Shown here piece by piece: positions 34,147 to 47,248 of a stretch of DNA of 64,000 nt. The notes beneath the pieces are model-generated. The model saw nothing but the letters and a program-made list of their open reading frames with translations. It did no database searches and was not told the DNA's origin. Position 1 is the first letter of the stretch, and every line of letters starts with the position of its first letter. Source of the DNA: Aphelocoma coerulescens (lineage: Eukaryota; Chordata; Aves; Passeriformes; Corvidae); assembly GCF_041296385.1 (NCBI RefSeq), contig NW_027184062.1, forward strand, positions 191,001 to 255,000, given 5' to 3'. The position numbers were made by a program, and so were the translations under genes.

Positions 34147-34157
34147 AAAGGGGGGAT
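34147..34157 (+). promoter_or_regulatory. Polypurine tract, young provirus
   Basis: aaaaggggggat directly before the 3' LTR. Confidence 0.88.
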
Positions 34158-34815
34158 TGTTATAAACATATATTATATTAGCTTCTCGCAAAGTATAAAG
34201 TAGATATTATATAACGTTAGAAATGCTTTCTGCTGTGTGGATGTAGTTTTCTCTCTTTTTAGCAAGAATGTTAGCAAGTGTGAGCACGTAAGATAACCTC
34301 CAAACGAACAGAGGATGAGGCCCGAAAAGCTGCTAATCAACACTTTGTCTAGGGAGCAAAAGGGCCCAAAGGCTACTCCGCCCGGAGAACGGGCGGCCAG
34401 GAGAGTCCGGGAGATTTTATCACCACTCTGCCCGGAGAGTCGAAGAGGCCCAAAGCTGCAATCAGCCCTGACTGTCTGGAGAATTAAGAAATCCACCCTA
34501 CCATCGACTCTTGCCTAGCGGGCCCAACCCCAAGAATCAAGAGAAATAAAACCACAAGGCAGAAGACTAGGCACGCTCTAAAAAGGCGGAACCAAGGAGT
34601 GGCCATGCAGAACAGCTCCAGGAAAAGTTTTAATATGAATAAAGAACAGACAGTAAAAACGGTATAAAAAGGACTGACCTCTGGCATCAGGTGTGCTCTT
34701 GGCAGAGCGCCAAGGCAACTGGCTGTTACCCCGTTGCTTTATTTGATGTGTCTCTTATTGTCTTTATATTAAACCCCTTTAAATTCTCACAGGAGAGTGA
34801 ACTTCGTTTTTCACA
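34158..34815 (+). repeat. Young provirus 3' LTR (658 bp)
   Basis: Same ends as the 5' LTR. Longer by a 4-bp ctct insertion near 34,252 and one C near 34,777. Confidence 0.95.
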
Positions 34816-34851
34816 GAGAGAAGTTGTTCCCCCTGACAGCTAAGCTCCAAC

Positions 34852-35817
34852 TACGGTGTCGCTTATGTCCTTCCCAGGACGGGCGGGAAAACGCCTCGGC
34901 GCAGCGCAGCGCTGGCCGGGAGCGGCCGGCACGGCACCGAGCGCGCTCCCCACTCCCTCCCGCCCGCGCCGCTGCGGAGACCCCGGGTTCGCCGGAATCG
35001 GCCACATGCTGCACGGAGGGCAGCGCGGCAAAGGCGGCCTCCCCTCGTCGCCCGGGGAAGGCCGGCCTCGGATCCCCGCTCTCTCCACCGGCACGGGCAG
35101 TGCCAGCAGCCTCTCGCTGTGGTCGCCGCTGGCCGAAAGCCTCGCCGCGCACCGCCCGGCCGGCCCCGCCGCTCCGCGGGCTCACACGGCACCTGCCGTG
35201 GGCGGCCGCCGAGCGACAGGAAGCAGAAGCGCTCACCGCCGCGCCGCTCGCCGCCCCGCCCGGGCGCTCCTCTCCTCGCGCTACCACGATGGCGCCGGCC
35301 CGCCCCGCCTTCCCCGTCGCCTGCGGCGCAACGCGGCTGCTCCGAGCCACGCAGCACGCGTGCGGCCGGGCCCTGCCGAGCTGCCGGCGGAGCCGGGGCA
35401 CAGCACGGGCGGGAGAGCTTCCGGCGAGGCTGGGCGGGCGGCGAGCGCGGCCGAGCGTGAGCGCGCCAGGCGGGCGGCGGGCGGCGGCGTGATGGAGAGC
35501 TAGATGGAGGCGGCAGCACCGCGCGGCATAAAATAGCTGATCGTCCGGCAGCCGCCCGCTCCGCAGCCCCTCGGCTGCTGTCGAGAAGGGCCCCGGCCCT
35601 GGCCGCGCCGGTGGCGAGGCGGCTCCGCAGCCCGCGGGCAGCCCTGGCGGGGCAGGGGAGCACTGCGGGCAGCCCCGGGGCCGCGCAGCCGTCTGCAACG
35701 CGCGGTGGGAGCCGCTGGGAACTATTTTACACGTCCCGGGGGGCTGGAGAGGAGCACGGAGACCACGCGGCAGGTCGCTGCCGTTAGGGAAAATTAATCC
35801 ACGATGCCTGAGGTTTA
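34852..35817. promoter_or_regulatory. CpG island, copy 2 (arm A', inverted)
   Basis: Mirror of 16,735-17,700 with only a few differences. It is now separated from the spacer by the 10.1-kb provirus, whose 3' LTR ends at 34,815, about 37 bp away. Confidence 0.7.
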
Positions 35818-35823
35818 TATCCG

Positions 35824-38800
35824 AAAAGGAGACAGAGGAGTCCTGCAACATTCTTCGACTACAGGGAGAGTCCATGGGGCTTTTCCCATGGCGTCTGTCA
35901 AACGGTTGCGGGATGCAGCCCCCTTTTGATGCCAAGTTCCCGGCCACAGCACCCTCTTCCTTTTCCCCACTGGCTGAGGTATTCGGGAGATACAGACTTC
36001 CGGAACTGCCTACTCTATGCGCCCCCCTCTAATATGCACCCCCCTCTTGGCATCGAGAAGAAAGAAAAGAACCCCATTCCTAATGCTCTTAAGTCTTTGT
36101 TGCCTTGCTCTAGGTTCAGGAATTTAACACGGCCTTGATTAATCAACAGTCTCTGATGATTAGTAACAGTTCTAGAGAACTCCTAGTTTCTTCTGTTACT
36201 TCACTAGCCATAACTTCCTAGCCTTGTCTACAGGCCGATTCACACGGTCTCTTTGTAAAGACTCATCCATCTCATTCCTTTTAATCCCTTCTCTTTTTAT
36301 TTGCTCTGTATTTGTCTTTACAAACCTTAATTACCATGGATTTAATTTTTTCTTCTGGAGTCTTCTTGGGTTTTGCTATTATTTGCAGTGACATCCTTTT
36401 CTGTCCTTTTGTAGTCATTTCTGGATCAGGTAGGCATGGCTGCTAGCGGCATCCCCTTGAGCACCTGCTGAAAGAGCTGCAGCCAGCATGGTGTCACGCA
36501 TGGTAAAAAGATGAGAATTGCGATAGCATATAAGAGGAGAAATCGTATTCATTTAGCCCATAGCTGGCCAGTTAACTATGAAAACATGTCCCATTCCCAT
36601 CCTTTCAACATTTGGACAGGTCCACGAGCTGACGTTATTTCCTTTGTTATTTGTTTGACCACTTTTCCGCTGTCATCTGCTTGCAAACAGCAGCTCGAGT
36701 CATTTAATTTCCCACAAACTCCTCCTTCTTCTGCCAACAGATAATCTAATACCATCCAATGTTGAAATACCGCTTTCCTCATTTAAGTGGGTTGCTCAGC
36801 AAAAAGGTCAAGCGCTGTGGCTGGCTGGTTGGTAATTATTTCCGAGACAGCTTGTAACCTAATTATCTCCTTCAAATGATAAATGGGTTCCCAGGCATCT
36901 GGGATTAATTCCTTAGGTTTCCAAGGGGCTGGTCCATCGTGTTGGGTAACTTGTTCTGTTGGCCGTTCATCATTTCCCCGTTTTGGGGTGCTCCCTCCAG
37001 CCAGGGCTGCATCAGCTGACTGCTTTTCTCTAATTAAATCATCACAGATTTTGATTCCTAAGCGATTTCCCAGAACTTGTAGTAGCAAAAAGAACAACAG
37101 TCTACTAAATATACCATATCCCTGACCAGTTTGGAGGTAACCTGAGCTAAGCATGTTGGCCACAAATCCAATACTGTCCTTTCAAAGCCCGTGTTCCATT
37201 AGCAAAGGAACCTACCCATGGTCATCAATTGGTGGCTCAAAATACAGCAGGATTCCCGGGCCTAACGGTCCTCCAACAAGAGTTGCCCCACCATAAGGGT
37301 CCCAGCATTTGCATTTCCAAGCTCCCGCACAGGGTTCCCACCTACATTTACATCTGCAAGCTGCTTGGTTGGATTTGGAGCAGAACTCACTAAAAGGCTT
37401 TGAGTTCCAATCCGGTGTGGCCATTCCCACTGATAATCACAAACAACATGTCTTCTACTTGTGGAATTTTTGTGGGGACTGCTCAAAAACAGGTGGTCAA
37501 AAAAACCCCTTGTCCCTCCCCATTGCTTTACAGGCTTCCAAATATTTTTGGTAAGTGTGATAAGAATGCCTTACGCAGCTACTGTTAGTGAGCCGAACAG
37601 GTATTTGATTGCATTTGCCTTGATATTTGGAACAATTGGAAGGAGGGCAATTGGGGGTCCAAACCCAGTTGTTCAAGCCCAGAGGGAAAGTCAATTGACA
37701 ATTGCCTTTTCCTACATAGACACGCCCTATCCTATTAGGCAATAAGTGCCTGTTGGAGAAGAATGAAGTGGCCGTGAACTTCCTTCTTTGGCCCCAAATC
37801 CCATCCCACTGTGGGCCCTCACATTGACCCACCATTTAGGTTCAGCTGGGCTAGCCAACTATGGCCACTCTTCAGATCCTCCTGGCCCTCCACAGAGCCA
37901 GCAATTGCTAAGGTTAAAAACTTTTGCTACTTCTTCTCCTAAGGCTGCAAATTGATTCTCCCACTCCTGGCCTAAACTCAGCTGACCATATCAAAGTAGA
38001 ATTAGTAAGGAAAATGTTTTAATAGTGTCATCTAATTAGCTAGTCTAATTTTCCCGTTGTCTTCTGCAGCACCTGTGGCAATTGAAGACACAGAAACCAC
38101 TTAACGTAACAAAATGGCCACAAGTATTAGCCCCCAAGTGAGTGGAGATTCTAGAGGAGGGATGCCTATACAGTCTATTTCAGCAGACGGTCTGAAGGTA
38201 GGACTGCGGGGCTTCTTCCGATGTCGAAGCACTGCCTACTGCTCCGGCCCACTCCTGCAGAGTGTCAGTCACGGCCTCCCGGCCTTCTCCTCCAGCTGAG
38301 ATGTGCAAATCTCTGAGGCTTCAGAGACCTTGACCCGAGAGTGACGGGTTCACCTGTGTTCAGCTTACTTGACGGCTGTTTTCTGTCGTCAGTGACACTT
38401 GGAATGGGCCACGCCATTTCACCAGCACTGGCGCTTCTTTCTACTCCTTAATTAGGACTCAATCTCCTGGTTGGATGTTAAAAGCAGCAAAGTCCAAAGG
38501 CCGGGCTTGCGCCAGCTGAGTTTCCTGTTGAAGGGGTTTCACAAGAAGCAGGATCCTGGCCACAGATGGTTTTAAAAATGCATCACTTGCCTCTACCCCC
38601 CCCCCACTGGGTGGAGACTTACCAGGAGGACAATTGCAAACAACGATTGAAAGGGAGATAACTGAATCTCTCTTCTGGGTTGGGCCCTCATTCTCACCAA
38701 AGCCAATGTCCAAAGCCCTACCCATGGCATCTTGGTTTCTATTACCAGCTTCAAAAGGTGTTTATTTCTCTCTTCATTGTTTTCTACCCGAGCCGAGCTC

Positions 38801-39928
38801 TGGGGGTGCCAGGGCCTATGGAGGTTCCATTGTGTTCCTAAAGAAGCCAAAACCCCTTGAAGGATCTTTCCTGCAAAATGAGTTCCCCTATCTGAATCTA
38901 TTGCTTCTACAATGCTGTATCTTGGAATGATTTGTTCCAAAAATGCCTTAAGAACTGATCCTGTCATTACTGAAGTAGTTGGAAATACTTCTGGCCACCT
39001 TGCTAGCTGACATACGATTACCAGAAGATATTAAGCCTTGCCACTTGGGGCATCTCCGGAAAATCCACCTGGCATCTTTGGAAGGGCCATGCAGCCCAAG
39101 GCCTCCCTCCTCTAGCAAGTTACTTTGTAACTTGGCTGTTGGCTTTAGCACAGATCAAGCAACCTTCAACAGCTCCTTTTGCCAGTCTAAAAAGACCCCC
39201 AGCAACATACATCATGAGATAGGCTTCTGCCAATCCTCAGGAAGTGCAAGAACTCTCTTAATGGAGTTGCTTTAATATTGGTAGGGCCAAAGGTTCTGGT
39301 ATCTCTTGTTTGCCATCCCTTGGAAACCAATTCTTGCCTTTTTTCTCTGCCACACGACTTTTAACTGTATGTCAAACTGCTGCGGTAGAAAAGACAGCTT
39401 CCTGGGCAGTGATGGAGTCACGGGGAGCAAAGGGGGCATCTTGGAGAGTTCTGGCAGCAGTGTGGCTTTCTGAGTTTCTTCATCCACCAAAAAGGAGACA
39501 GAGGAGTCCTGTAACATTCTTCAACTCCAGGGAGAGGCCATGGGGCTTTTGCCATGGAGTCTCTCAAATGATTGCGGGATGCAGCTCCCTTCTGATGCTA
39601 AGTTCCTGGCAACAGCACCCTCTGAGGTACTCGGGAATTACAGACTTCCGGAACTGCCTACTCTACGCCCCCCTCTAATATGCAGTCCCCTTTTGGAATG
39701 GAAAAGGAAGAAAACCAAACTATTCCTAATGCTGGGAAGTCTTTGCTGCCTTGCTCTAGGTTCAGGAATTTAGCAGGGCCTTGGCTGAGCAACAGTCTCT
39801 GTTGATTAGTAACAGTTTCTAGAACGAATACTTTCTTCTGTTACTTCCCCCCCTGTAAATTCCTAGCCTTGTCTAAGGAGAGATTCACACGGTCTCTTTG
39901 TAAAGACACATCTATCTTACTCCTTTCA
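35824..39928 (-). mobile_element. Old class I provirus remnant, copy 2 (arm A')
   Basis: Inverted copy of 12,628-16,728: 5' LTR 39,489-39,928, pol remnant about 38,362-39,488, env remnant about 36,284-37,992, 3' LTR 35,824-36,283. It differs by scattered substitutions and small indels, for example 3 extra bases near 38,630. It arose by duplication of the arm, not by separate insertion. Confidence 0.87.
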
Positions 39929-40032
39929 CTCCCACACCTTCCTTGCGGTGGAACGGCTCTCCCCGGCACAGCACCTGGCACAAAACCCCCGTATACGCAC
40001 ACACACACCTGCACTTACCCTGCACTCCACTG

Positions 40033-40051
40033 CACACACACACACACACAC
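40033..40051 (-). repeat. CA/GT microsatellite, inverted copy in arm A'
   Basis: CA run on the + strand, the mirror image of 12,505-12,523, with the same length as arm A of period 1. Confidence 0.88.
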
Positions 40052-40135
40052 CTCCCGCACACTAACACCCCCTCCACATCCCCACCATGCTACTTGCAGT
40101 GGCCCCGCCCCTGCCATCCCCACCGGCTGGCAGCA

Positions 40136-41280
40136 CCCACTCCTCGCATGCTTCCCCATGCCTTGCATTTCCTTGCTGCCCCCTCTGTAGCCTTCCCTCA
40201 ACCTGCCTTTTCTCCCCTGCCTTGCACTGACTTGCTCACCCATCCCCCACCTGACTTCCTTTCACATTCGTCTAGGTCTGGCCTCACCTTTCCTTTTCCT
40301 TCTAGGACCCTCATTGCCTTGCCTCGCCTCGCAAAGCCACCACTTGCCTTGCCTTGCCCTTGAACCCCTCCCTTGCCTTGCATGACCTTGCTCACCCCTC
40401 CCCCACCTGGAATTCAACACCCCTTTTCAATGACATTTCTGGGCCTTGCCCTGCCCTTTCTGCTCCTCCGAGGAATCTCAAAGCTCTCAAGCATCTCCGG
40501 TGTTTCAGGATCCCATGAGAGGAAGACCAGGGGAGGACGCATGTTGCCACACTCATCTCTGTGGGCAGCCTTTGTCTGGGAGCAATCCTTGCATGTCTTG
40601 AACCTTGGAGGGGCAATTCACATTTTGCCCTTGAGCTCGGGGACCAGAAAGAGAGTTCTTTTGCATACAAGGGAAAGCAGGTAGCTCAAGTCTTTTAGGT
40701 ACAGAGGAGAGATGACCCACGCGGGATCAAGGCCACACAGAGCACTTGGTCCTGGCCACTTTTGTGTACCAGCAGTCCTTGAATGTACTTCTCACCTGCC
40801 TTGCCTGGCCTTGCCTTGGCAACACAACAGTTGCCTTGCCTTGCCCTGCTAGCCCTCTGGAGCCTTGCATTCCTTTGCACAGCCATGCCCAGCACATGAC
40901 CTGCCTACTGTTTTCCTCCAGGGCCTTGGCTTGCTGAGCCCTTCCTGTTTCTGCCTGGCCTTCCCATCAGTGGCCCTTCCTTCCTACAGCCAGCCTTGCC
41001 TCTAACTTCTGGACCTTCTCTTGTCTACCACTCCATTTGCTTTCCCCTCACTGCTCTGGCCTTGCCTACCTCTCCCTTGACTTGCCCACAATTGCCTGCA
41101 CTCGGTTTGCAGCGCCTTGCCTGCATGGAAGGCAAGGGAAAGAGTGGTAGGCCGGGCAAAGCAAAGCCAGCAAGTTGTAGGCAGTGCGAGGCAAGGCAGA
41201 CGTAGGCAAAGGAAGCAGAGCAAGGGTACCTTAAGAAGAACTAGACAAGGCAAGGCCAAGAGACTCGGAGTGCCTTTCCT
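40136..41280. repeat. GCCTT/AAGGC-rich stretch across the arm A'/block junction
   Basis: Inverted equivalent of 11,280-12,420: the ccttg-rich stretch of arm A' (about 40,136-40,400) followed, past the junction near 40,629, by the stretch that opens the period 2 block. Confidence 0.7.
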
Positions 41281-43153
41281 TGGGAAGGCAAGGACATAGT
41301 GCCAGTGTTGCTGGAGCAGATGTTAAGGTACTGTGGGGAGGAATAGTCCAGCAAGACATTTCTCTTCTGGCCCCTGTGCGTGTGGGGGCAATTGTTGGAC
41401 ATATTCAATACTGGAGGCGGATCAGTCGCTGGATGTGTTGTATTTTGGAGGAGGGGATGCCGTTTCTTTGGAGATGGGCTTGTAGTTGCTCTCTTTGGCA
41501 AGGAAGGCAGGTTTGGATGTGCACATCAGGTACTCCTAGGGATTTTAAAGGCTTTTCCCAACAGGCAGAGCTCTCTCTGGGTTCGAGCTGTTGAGCTGTC
41601 AGTGGGAATGCAAAGGCCAAGCTCTTAAGCTATTTGTCCTGGTGCCTTCAGTGTGTGAGCAGTCCCTGGTGCCGTTGCCTTTGGATCCTGACTCTGGGAG
41701 AGGGAAGGCTTAGGATGGTACCTAGAGCTGAGAAGGAGAGTGCTGAGAACAGCGTGTGTGCTGCTAGTTTGAGGGGTGCAGGTGAAGTTGTAGGCAGCAA
41801 GATCTTCCTCAGCTGGCACTGTTTTGAGCCCTGTTTTTGCCAGATGGTTTCAAGTTGGTGGGCGGAATCTGCGAGAGGGAAAAGATTTGTATGGGCCAAA
41901 GAGGTGTGGTGTAAAGAAGAGTGTGCTCTTGGAAGGGGAAGATGAGGGCAACCTTTTTGTCCTGACACCGTTGATTTGAGTGCAGGGCCGTTTGCAAGTT
42001 GCCTCTGTCTGCCCTTGGGGTGGTTTCGAGCTGGGCCAGGTGCTTGGCCTTCTTTTGCAAGTCTGCAGCGCCGTCGTGTGGTTATTTCCATGAGCGCTGA
42101 CAGTGCCCGGCAAAAAGCGCTTGGCTGGCGCGGCCCCAGTCGTGTGGAAGCAGTTGGTGGAAGAGCTCTGCTGTGCATCCTGCCTCTTGGAGACATAAAA
42201 GGATGTAACCCTGCGCGTAGCGGGGAAGCAAGACGAATCTTTTCATTGTTGGCTGAGCAGTTTCTAAGCGGCAAAAGTAAAGGCAGTTTCAGCACGGCCT
42301 CTTTCTTTCAGAACCTTTTCTGTGCCATCATGAACATGCTCAACATGCCACTCGCACCCGCTGAACTGCATCAAAGGCCCTGGAGATAGGCGCTTTCCTT
42401 CAAGCTCTCTGTAGCATCGTACCCTCCACCTCTGGCGGATCCCAAAGCCCTTCCAAACATCCAGCAGCTGCACGCAGAGAACAAGTGCTAGAACAAGGCG
42501 TTGGCCTTCCTAGTCCTTTTAAAGTCTGTGAACTAGGCGAAACATTCCAGTGAGCAGCACTTTCCTTCGCAACTATATCTAGAGCATCATCACATTCTCT
42601 CCAAGTGGGTAAGTCCACCCTTGCAGCGCAGCGTTTGCAGCCACAGTTCGGACTGAGAGATAGGCCAGGTGAGAAAGCATTTCTTGACTATCCCTCTTCT
42701 CTGGAAGACTTGATACTCGCAGCGCGACCACGTCCACACACCTTCAGTGTGGCCAGGTTCAAGCAGCTAGAGCTCCCAGAGATGGGAGAGTCAGGAGAGA
42801 AGACGTTCCAAAAGTACCGTGTACTTACAGCAGCATTAAAACTGTGCACAGCAGTCTGCAGCACTGTAGACTGCGGCTTCTCCGACAGACGAGCCATCCC
42901 ATTGTTGCCTCTCGCAGCCTGCTTGCTAGCTGCTCTCCTGAAGAAAAGAACTAGAAGAAAAAGCCAATGCTGGGCTGCACCTTCCCCTTGCCTTACGTAA
43001 AGCCACCTAAACTCCCCGCTGCACTCTCTACTTCCCCTCTCCTTGGAAGCGACCACTGTGTTTGCTGCATCTCGAAGCCTAAAGTTAAGCGCCAAAGTTT
43101 CCAAGGATGGTTGGAAGAAGGATAAGTAGTAGCACAAGGAAGTAGTTGTCGTT

Positions 43154-45400
43154 GAACTTCCTCCTTCTCAATGCTAACGTGAATTGGGCAGGCAGGCGAG
43201 TGCTAGCCACGCTCCTTTCTCAGTTTGTACGCTGCGGACACGAGTCCGGTGCTCTGCGCCTTCGTTCGGCCTCTTTAGTACCCATGTCGCTCTTTCATTC
43301 AGCCGGAGTCGAAGCGTCGTCTACTTCTCGCCCAGAGAGCACGGTGCCGGCAGCGAAATGCCCCAACCGACTGCTTCTGCCGACACACGCCTGGTCTATG
43401 CACTTTCCCTCGCAGCGACATACAGCAGCACTTTCGGTCTTTCTTGTCGTCCAAATGTAAAGGGAAAGATTCTCTGCTATGTCCCGCCCAGAGAACAGTT
43501 TTAGGTCAACCAGCACGCCCAGAGCTTGCCCTCGACGCGTGGAAACTTGTGTTTGCACCACATTCAAGTGGTAGCCGTCTTTCCTTTACAGGCTGCAGAA
43601 CGCCGTCAGATCCCGGTGCTCTCTGCACCTGCCTTCTCAGTTCTAAGTACTACCGCGCCTCTTACAGCCTTGCAGGAAGCAAAGACACGGGTAGTCATCT
43701 CGCAGAGAAGAACGTGGAAGGACGAAAGGATGATCTTCCTTTCTCCTGCTTCTTGCCTGAATTGTGGTGCTGTATTGAAAGTCTTGGCTAGCGAAAAGCT
43801 CATCCAGCAAGTGCCTCATTCCTGACGCATCTCGCTGAGCGAGAGTTTCACGAAGAGTTTAGACTCTGGAAACAGCAAGAAAATGATTGTACGTCGAGCT
43901 GAGGAAAATCCGTGCACAGCACACTGTGGATGCGTGCAGTGTTCGCGCTGAAGAGCGCCAAAACGCAAAGCCATCGCTGGGCTTCAGTTTTGTCCAGACC
44001 GCAGAAGGCAAAGAACGAAGCAACTGGGCACCGCGTTAACGTACTCAGTGGACCGAATTTCAAATGTCCAGCCAAAAGCTGCTTCATAAGCAGATTCAGC
44101 TGAGAATGCTCTGGCTGCTTCACAAAGTAAGGCGCAGCCGTTTCCATTCATCACACTACCTGGCCAGAAGCAGTATCCTACACCTTCAATGCTGCAGCGT
44201 CCATGCAGCTGGAGCACACGCAGTAGGACGCGTCGAGATAGAAGGCGGTCTTCAAGTACCCCCCTCCTCCAAGCAGCCTTGAAACTGAGCACAACACACT
44301 GCGGCTCGGGAGCTTCCTTCTCAGATAGACGTGCCGTCACGTTATTCACTCTCGCAGCTCCGTTGCCCACTTGCAGCAGCTGCTACCAAAGCAAAATGCT
44401 CCAGAAGTAAAAAGCACTGCCGGGCTGCACTTTCCCTTGCCTCACGTAAAGCACCACAAACTGTCCGCTGTGCTCTGTATTTCCATTCTCCGCCGCATCT
44501 ACCACTGTCATCTCTGCATCTCGAAGCATAAAGCTCGGCACAATTCCTCCCAGGGAAAGCTGGAAGAGAAATAGGTAGCAGCACAAGTAGCTGCAAGTGG
44601 AACTTTCTGTTTTAAAACGCTAACGTGAATCCGGAAACAAGCGAGTGACAGCCAGGCTTCCTCTTGCAGCCTGTGCGATGCACACACCAGCTCGGTGCTC
44701 TGCCCTCATTCTTTAATGCTCTTCGTACCATGTCGCGCTTTCATTCTGCCGGAGTCGAAGCGTCGTCTACTTCTCGCCCAGAGAGCACGGTGCCAGCGGA
44801 GAAAGGCTCCAGAAAAACGCTCCAGGCTGCTGATTCTTCCCAAACACACCAGGGCTATGCACTTTCCTTCGCAGCGCTAAGTAGCATCACATTCTGTTTG
44901 CGTTGGAGCCGGAATGCAAAGGGAAAGATTCTCGGTTACGTCTCACTCAGCGCCCAGTTTTAGGTCACCAAGCTTACCCGGAGCTTACCCGCGACGCGTG
45001 GAAATTGGTATTTGCACCATATTCAAGTGGTAGCTTTCTTTCCTTTACAGCCTGCAGAGCGCCGTCAGATCGCGGTGCTCTCTGCACCTGCCTTCTCCCT
45101 TCCAAGTACCACCGCGCACCTTACAGCCTTGCAGGAAGCAAAGACGTGGAGAGATGTCTCGCAGAGAAGATCGTGCAAAGACGAAAAGATGTTCTTCTTT
45201 GCTTTTCCTCGTCGCCCAGCTTGTGGTGCTCTACTGAAAGCGTGGGCTAACGAATGGCTAATCTAGCATGTGCTTCCCTTCTAATGCATTTCGCTGAGCG
45301 AGAGCTGAGGAAAATCCTTGCACTGTACACTATGGATGCGTGCAGTAGACACGCAGAAGAGCGGCACAGCTCATAACCATCGCACACTCCAGCCCAGAGC
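43154..45400 (-). repeat. Inverted satellite units, period 2
   Basis: Copy of 2,525-4,771 at offset 40,629: one partly diverged inverted unit (43,154-44,600) and the innermost inverted fragment up to the orientation switch near 45,410. Confidence 0.8.
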
Positions 45401-46039
45401 TCTGGGGCTGCGTTCTTCTCAATTTCCGGCGCTGGACAGAACTGAGACATTGAGCTTTGGCTCTCTTTAGTGTGTGTACTGCACGCATCCAGAGCGCGCT
45501 GTGCACAGATTCTCCTCAGCGCTACGTGCAAGCACAGACTTTCTGCTTCGCAGAGCCCAACTGTCCGCCGAAGCTCTCGCTCAGAGAAATGTGTCAGGAG
45601 AGAAGCACTTGCTGGATTAGCCTTACACTGGCCAACAGTTCCAAAGAAGCACCATAGTCTTCTTGCGAGAAAGGATAATAAAACACATGTATTGTCCCAG
45701 CAAAGTTCTCTGTGCTAGCCGAAGCCGAGAATCTTTCCCTTAAGATTAAGACCACAACGCAGACAGCATTTTGTGCTACTTAACGCTGAGAGGGATAGCC
45801 CAGGCGTGTTTCGGCAGAGGCAGAAGCCCGGAGCGTTTCTCTGCCGGCACCGTGCTCTCTGGGCGAGAAGTAGACGACGCTTCGACTCCGGCAGAATGAA
45901 AAGCGCGACATGGTACGAAGAGCATACGAATGAGGGCGCAGAGCACCGAGCTGGTGTGCGCATCGCACAGGCTGCAAGAAGAAGCGTGGCTGCCGCTCGC
46001 TTCTTTGCGGATTCACGTTAGCAGTTGAAAACAAAAGTT

Positions 46040-47248
46040 CCACTTGCAGCTACTTGTGCTGCTACCTATTTCTCTTCCAGCTTTCCCTGGGAAGAATTGT
46101 GCTGCGAGAGTGAATAACGTGACGGCACGTCTATCTGAGAAGGAAGCTCCCGAGCCGCAGTGTGTTGTGCTCAGTTTCAAGGCTGCTTGGAGAAGGGGGT
46201 ACTTGAAGACCGCCTTCTATCTCGACGCGTCCTACTGCGTGTGCTCCAGCTGCATGGACGCTGCAGCATTGAAGGTGTAGGATACTGCTTCTGGCCAGGT
46301 AGTGTGATGAATGGAAACGGCTGCGCCTTACTTTGTGAAGCAGCCAGAGCATTCTCAGCTGAATCTGCTTGTGAAGCAGCTTTTGGCTGGACATTTGAAA
46401 TTCGGTCCACTGAGTACGTTAACGCGGTGCCCAGCTGCTTCGTTCTTCGCCTTCTGCGGTCTGGACAGAACTGAAGCCCAGCGATGGCTTTGAGTTTTGC
46501 CGCTCTTCAGCATGTGTACTGCACGCATCCGCAGTGTGCTGTGCAAGGATTTTCCTCAGCTATCCCTCAGCGAAATGCATCAGGTGAGAAACACTTGCTG
46601 GATTAGCCTTTCGCTGGCCATGGCTTTCAGTACAGCACCACAATCTGGGCGACGAGGAGGAGCAAAGAAGAACATCTTTTCGTCTTTGCACGTTCTTCTC
46701 TGCGAGACGACTATCCGCGTCATTGCTTCCTGCAAGGCTATATTCTGCGCAGTGGTACTTGAAAGGGAGAAGGCAGGTGCAGAGAGCACCGCGATCTGAC
46801 GGCGCTCTGCAGGCTGTAAAGGAAAGAGGGCTGCCACTGGAATGTGTGCAAACACAAGTTTCCACGAGTCGCGGGCAAGCTCTGGGCGTGCTTGTTGACC
46901 TAAAACTGTTCTCTGTGCCCGACATTGCTGAGAATCTTTCCCTTTACATGTGGACGACAAGAAAAGACCGAAAGTGCTGCTGTATGTCGCTGCGAGAAAA
47001 GTGCATAGCCCTGGTGTGTTTCGGAAGGGCAGTCGGCTGGGGCATTTCTCTTCCGGCACCGTGCTCTCCGGGCGAGAAGTAGACGACGCTTCGACTCCGG
47101 CAGAATGAAAAGCGCGACATGGTACGAAGAGCATACGAATGAGGGCGCAGAGCACCGAGCTGGTGTGCGCATCGCACAGGCTGCAAGAAGAAGCGTGGCT
47201 GCCGCTCGCTTCTTTGCGGATTCACGTTAGCAGTTGAAAACAAAAGTT
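46040..47248 (+). repeat. Satellite unit U0, period 2 (183-bp deletion)
   Basis: Copy of 5,411-6,619 with the same internal deletion. Confidence 0.88.

Larger units (their letters stand above)
24724..34815 (+). mobile_element. Young class I (gamma-like) provirus, 10.1 kb
   Basis: Complete layout: 5' LTR, PBS-like site, leader, gag, pol, env, polypurine tract, 3' LTR. Class I features are the MGQ start of Gag, a single CCHC zinc knuckle, gag and pol in one frame separated by a TAG, an envelope with a CXXC motif in SU, an RKKR cleavage site, and a Cys-pair motif in TM. The coding regions carry several stops and frameshifts, so the copy is defective. Flanks are gagg (24,720-24,723) and gaga (34,816-34,819), a 4-bp target duplication with one change. 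The empty site is visible at 17,733-17,736. Confidence 0.95.
1..40629. repeat. Amplicon period 1 (40,629 bp head-to-tail unit)
   Basis: Base 1 onward recurs at base 40,630 onward in the same orientation with very few differences. Matching landmarks keep an offset of 40,629 up to about 8,700, 43,413 after the satellite block (two extra 1,392-bp units in period 2), and 43,409 after a GT-run difference of 4 bp. Order within the period is palindromic satellite block, arm A, spacer, inverted arm A' carrying a 10.1-kb provirus. Seen directly from repeated sequence; that the array continues beyond the window on both sides is inference. Confidence 0.93.
34816..40629 (-). repeat. Palindrome arm A' (outer part), inverted
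   Basis: Reverse complement of 11,928-17,736. It is separated from the inner 0.7 kb of the same arm (24,016-24,723) by the young provirus. Confidence 0.92.
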
